Translations under genes and position numbers: made by a program
DNA from: DATDOO01 sp035293245
GTDB lineage: Bacteria > Pseudomonadota > Gammaproteobacteria > Methylococcales > Methylococcaceae
Direction: 5' to 3'
Length of the DNA stretch: 6,724 nt
Assembly (NCBI GenBank): GCA_035293245.1
Contig: DATDOO010000209.1
Coordinates: forward strand, 1 to 6,724
Notes under the pieces: generated by a model
What the model was told of the DNA's origin: nothing
Databases searched by the model: none
What the model saw: only the letters and a program-made list of their open reading frames with translations
In this document: piece after piece, positions 5,732 through 6,724 of the stretch
How positions within the stretch are numbered: position 1 is the stretch's first letter
Layout of the letters: every line of letters begins with the position of its first letter

Positions 5732-6589
5732 ATGCAACGGCGCCGGCGTAAGGAGGACGAACATGAGAACCACGAGCGCTGGCTGGTTTCCTATGCGGAT
5801 TTCATCACCCTGCTGTTCGCGTTCTTCGTGGTGATGTACGCCATTTCTTCCATCAACGAAGGCAAGTACCGGGTGCTCTCCGATACCCTCGCCGAAGCAT
5901 TTTCCAACGAACGGAAGAACGAAGGCGTGCGCGACAGCGCCGAACCCATCCAGGTGGGGGAGGTCACGCGCACCAGCATCGACCTGCTGAAAGGACAGCA
6001 CAAGGTGGAGAACACGCGGGAAGGCGGCGGCGACGGTCTGCTGGAAGGCGGGCAGGAGCAGAAAAAACCGCTGGACCAACTCGGCGAGCGCCTCAAGGAA
6101 ACGCTGAGCGAATACATCGTGCAGGATCTGATTTCGGTCAACCGGGAAGGCGACTGGATCGAGATCGACATGAAAAGCGCGCTCCTGTTCGCCAGCGGCA
6201 GCGCGGTGCTGTCGCCGGAAGCCCGTCCCGTCGTGGAGAAACTGGCGGCGGAGATTCGCACCGCACCTTACGAAATCCACGTGGAAGGCCATACGGACGA
6301 CAAGCCCATCAGCACCCTGCAGTTTCCATCCAATTGGGAGCTGTCCGCCGCGCGCGCCGCCAGCGTGGTGCACGAATTCGGCCGGCAGGGGGTCGATCCG
6401 CGGCGCATGGCGGCGCTGGGCTACGGCGAGTACCAGCCCATCGGCGACAACAAGGCCGAGGACGGGCGTTACCGCAACCGGCGGGTGGTGGTGGTTCTGT
6501 TGCCGGCGAGCATGGCCCGCCACGGCCGTTCGCTGAACGATGCGGCCGACCTGTTCAAGGCGGGCTTCAACGGCGCCGCGCCGCCGTAA
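5732..6589 (+). CDS. motD: Flagellar stator protein MotD (MotB/PomB family, OmpA-like C-terminus)
   Basis: Protein of 285 aa; partner of MotC that anchors the stator to peptidoglycan and carries the ion-binding aspartate. The N-terminus is short and basic (MQRRRRKEDEHENHERWLVS), followed by one membrane helix at about 23-40, with D23 in SYADFITLLFAFFVVMYAIS as the expected ion-binding residue. A charged periplasmic linker (about 55-125) leads to the OmpA-like domain (about 145-258) with LLFASGSAVLSP, VEGHTDDKPI (184-193), NWELSAARAASVV (201-213), GYGEYQP (230-236) and RNRRVVVVL (248-256), which bind peptidoglycan. A tail of about 27 residues (MARHGRSLNDAADLF and onward) follows the domain; its role is unknown. 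The start at ATG 5732 has ggtga (5721-5725) 6 nt upstream, overlapping the motC stop. This separate motC/motD pair suggests a possible second stator set elsewhere, as in Pseudomonas, but that cannot be seen here. Confidence 0.93.
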   Translation: MQRRRRKEDEHENHERWLVSYADFITLLFAFFVVMYAISSINEGKYRVLSDTLAEAFSNERKNEGVRDSAEPIQVGEVTRTSIDLLKGQHKVENTREGGGDGLLEGGQEQKKPLDQLGERLKETLSEYIVQDLISVNREGDWIEIDMKSALLFASGSAVLSPEARPVVEKLAAEIRTAPYEIHVEGHTDDKPISTLQFPSNWELSAARAASVVHEFGRQGVDPRRMAALGYGEYQPIGDNKAEDGRYRNRRVVVVLLPASMARHGRSLNDAADLFKAGFNGAAPP

Positions 6590-6604
6590 GATGTGGCGTC
6601 ATCC

Positions 6605-6724
6605 ATGAAGATCTGGAGCGTTTCCAACCAGAAGGGCGGGGTGGGGAAGACCACCACGGTCGTCACCCTGGGCAGCCTGCTGTCCGGCTGGGGCTTCCGC
6701 ACGCTGCTGGTGGACATGGACCCC
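6605..6724 (+). CDS. ParA/Soj-family ATPase, N-terminal part (cut by window end)
   Basis: Only the first 40 codons are present. The protein begins MKIWSVSNQKGGVGKTTTVVTLGSLL and runs to LLVDMDP at the last base. KGGVGKTT (10-17) is a deviant Walker A motif with the signature lysine K10 and the nucleotide-binding K15; LLVDMDP (34-40) is the start of the second ATP-site motif (Walker A'). In chemotaxis clusters of polar flagellates, a ParA homologue at this position (called ParC in Vibrio) places chemotaxis arrays at the cell poles together with ParP. That role is inferred from gene order; a chromosome- or plasmid-partition ParA is unlikely beside che and mot genes. It begins 15 bp after motD, so it is probably in the same transcript. 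The upstream ribosome site is weak, and a five-residue ORF (ATG 6591) ends on its start codon. Confidence 0.85.
   Translation, partial: MKIWSVSNQKGGVGKTTTVVTLGSLLSGWGFRTLLVDMDP

Noticed and set aside
5750..5834. Strong AAGGAGG at 5750-5756 before an ATG at 5763, opening a 23-codon ORF
   Set aside because: The ATG is out of frame with motD, and the purine run is explained by the Lys-Glu-Asp codons of the MotD N-terminus; the short product resembles nothing.
4994..6523. Open reading frame of 509 codons on the minus strand across motC and motD
   Set aside because: It is antisense to two intact genes and has the same His/Gln/Arg-rich shadow composition; no motif is recognised.

Overview
This window is a compact, single-strand stretch of a flagellar motility and chemotaxis locus from a GC-rich bacterium. 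All genes are on the + strand, in the order 3' end of fliA (sigma-28), cheY, cheZ, cheA, cheB, motC (MotA/PomA family), motD (MotB/PomB family) and the first 40 codons of a ParA/Soj-type ATPase. This order, together with a CheZ phosphatase, matches my recollection of the F6-type chemotaxis cluster of polarly flagellated Gammaproteobacteria such as Pseudomonas. The gene content supports a motile gammaproteobacterium, or possibly a betaproteobacterium. The sequence alone does not let me name a genus.

Layout: fliA ends at 406. The 108-bp gap before cheY (407-514) is the only sizeable non-coding stretch. It holds a CTAG-rich direct and inverted repeat followed by a short AT-rich leader. From cheY onward the genes are packed with gaps of 30, 28, 27, -4, 6 and 15 bp, so cheY-cheZ-cheA-cheB-motC-motD-parA is probably one transcript. 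I saw no tRNA, rRNA, CRISPR array or insertion sequence, and every complete gene looks intact.

How the parts work together: CheA phosphorylates CheY and CheB. Phospho-CheY binds the flagellar switch and changes rotation, and CheZ removes its phosphate. CheB demethylates receptors for adaptation. MotC/MotD form an ion-driven stator unit that applies torque. The ParA-like ATPase probably places the chemotaxis array at the cell pole. No cheR, cheW or receptor gene is inside the window.

Most interesting point: CheA has no recognisable P2 domain. Its long Ala/Pro-rich linker instead carries three near-identical short acidic-hydrophobic motifs (residues 186-200, 214-228, 275-289) and a possible degenerate fourth (about 163-173). 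They align closely with the CheY-binding tail of the neighbouring CheZ. I suggest they act as repeated docking peptides for CheY (or CheB). Second is the CTAG-rich repeat between fliA and cheY. Third is a set of tiny ORFs that end in ATGA on the start codons of cheZ, cheB and parA.
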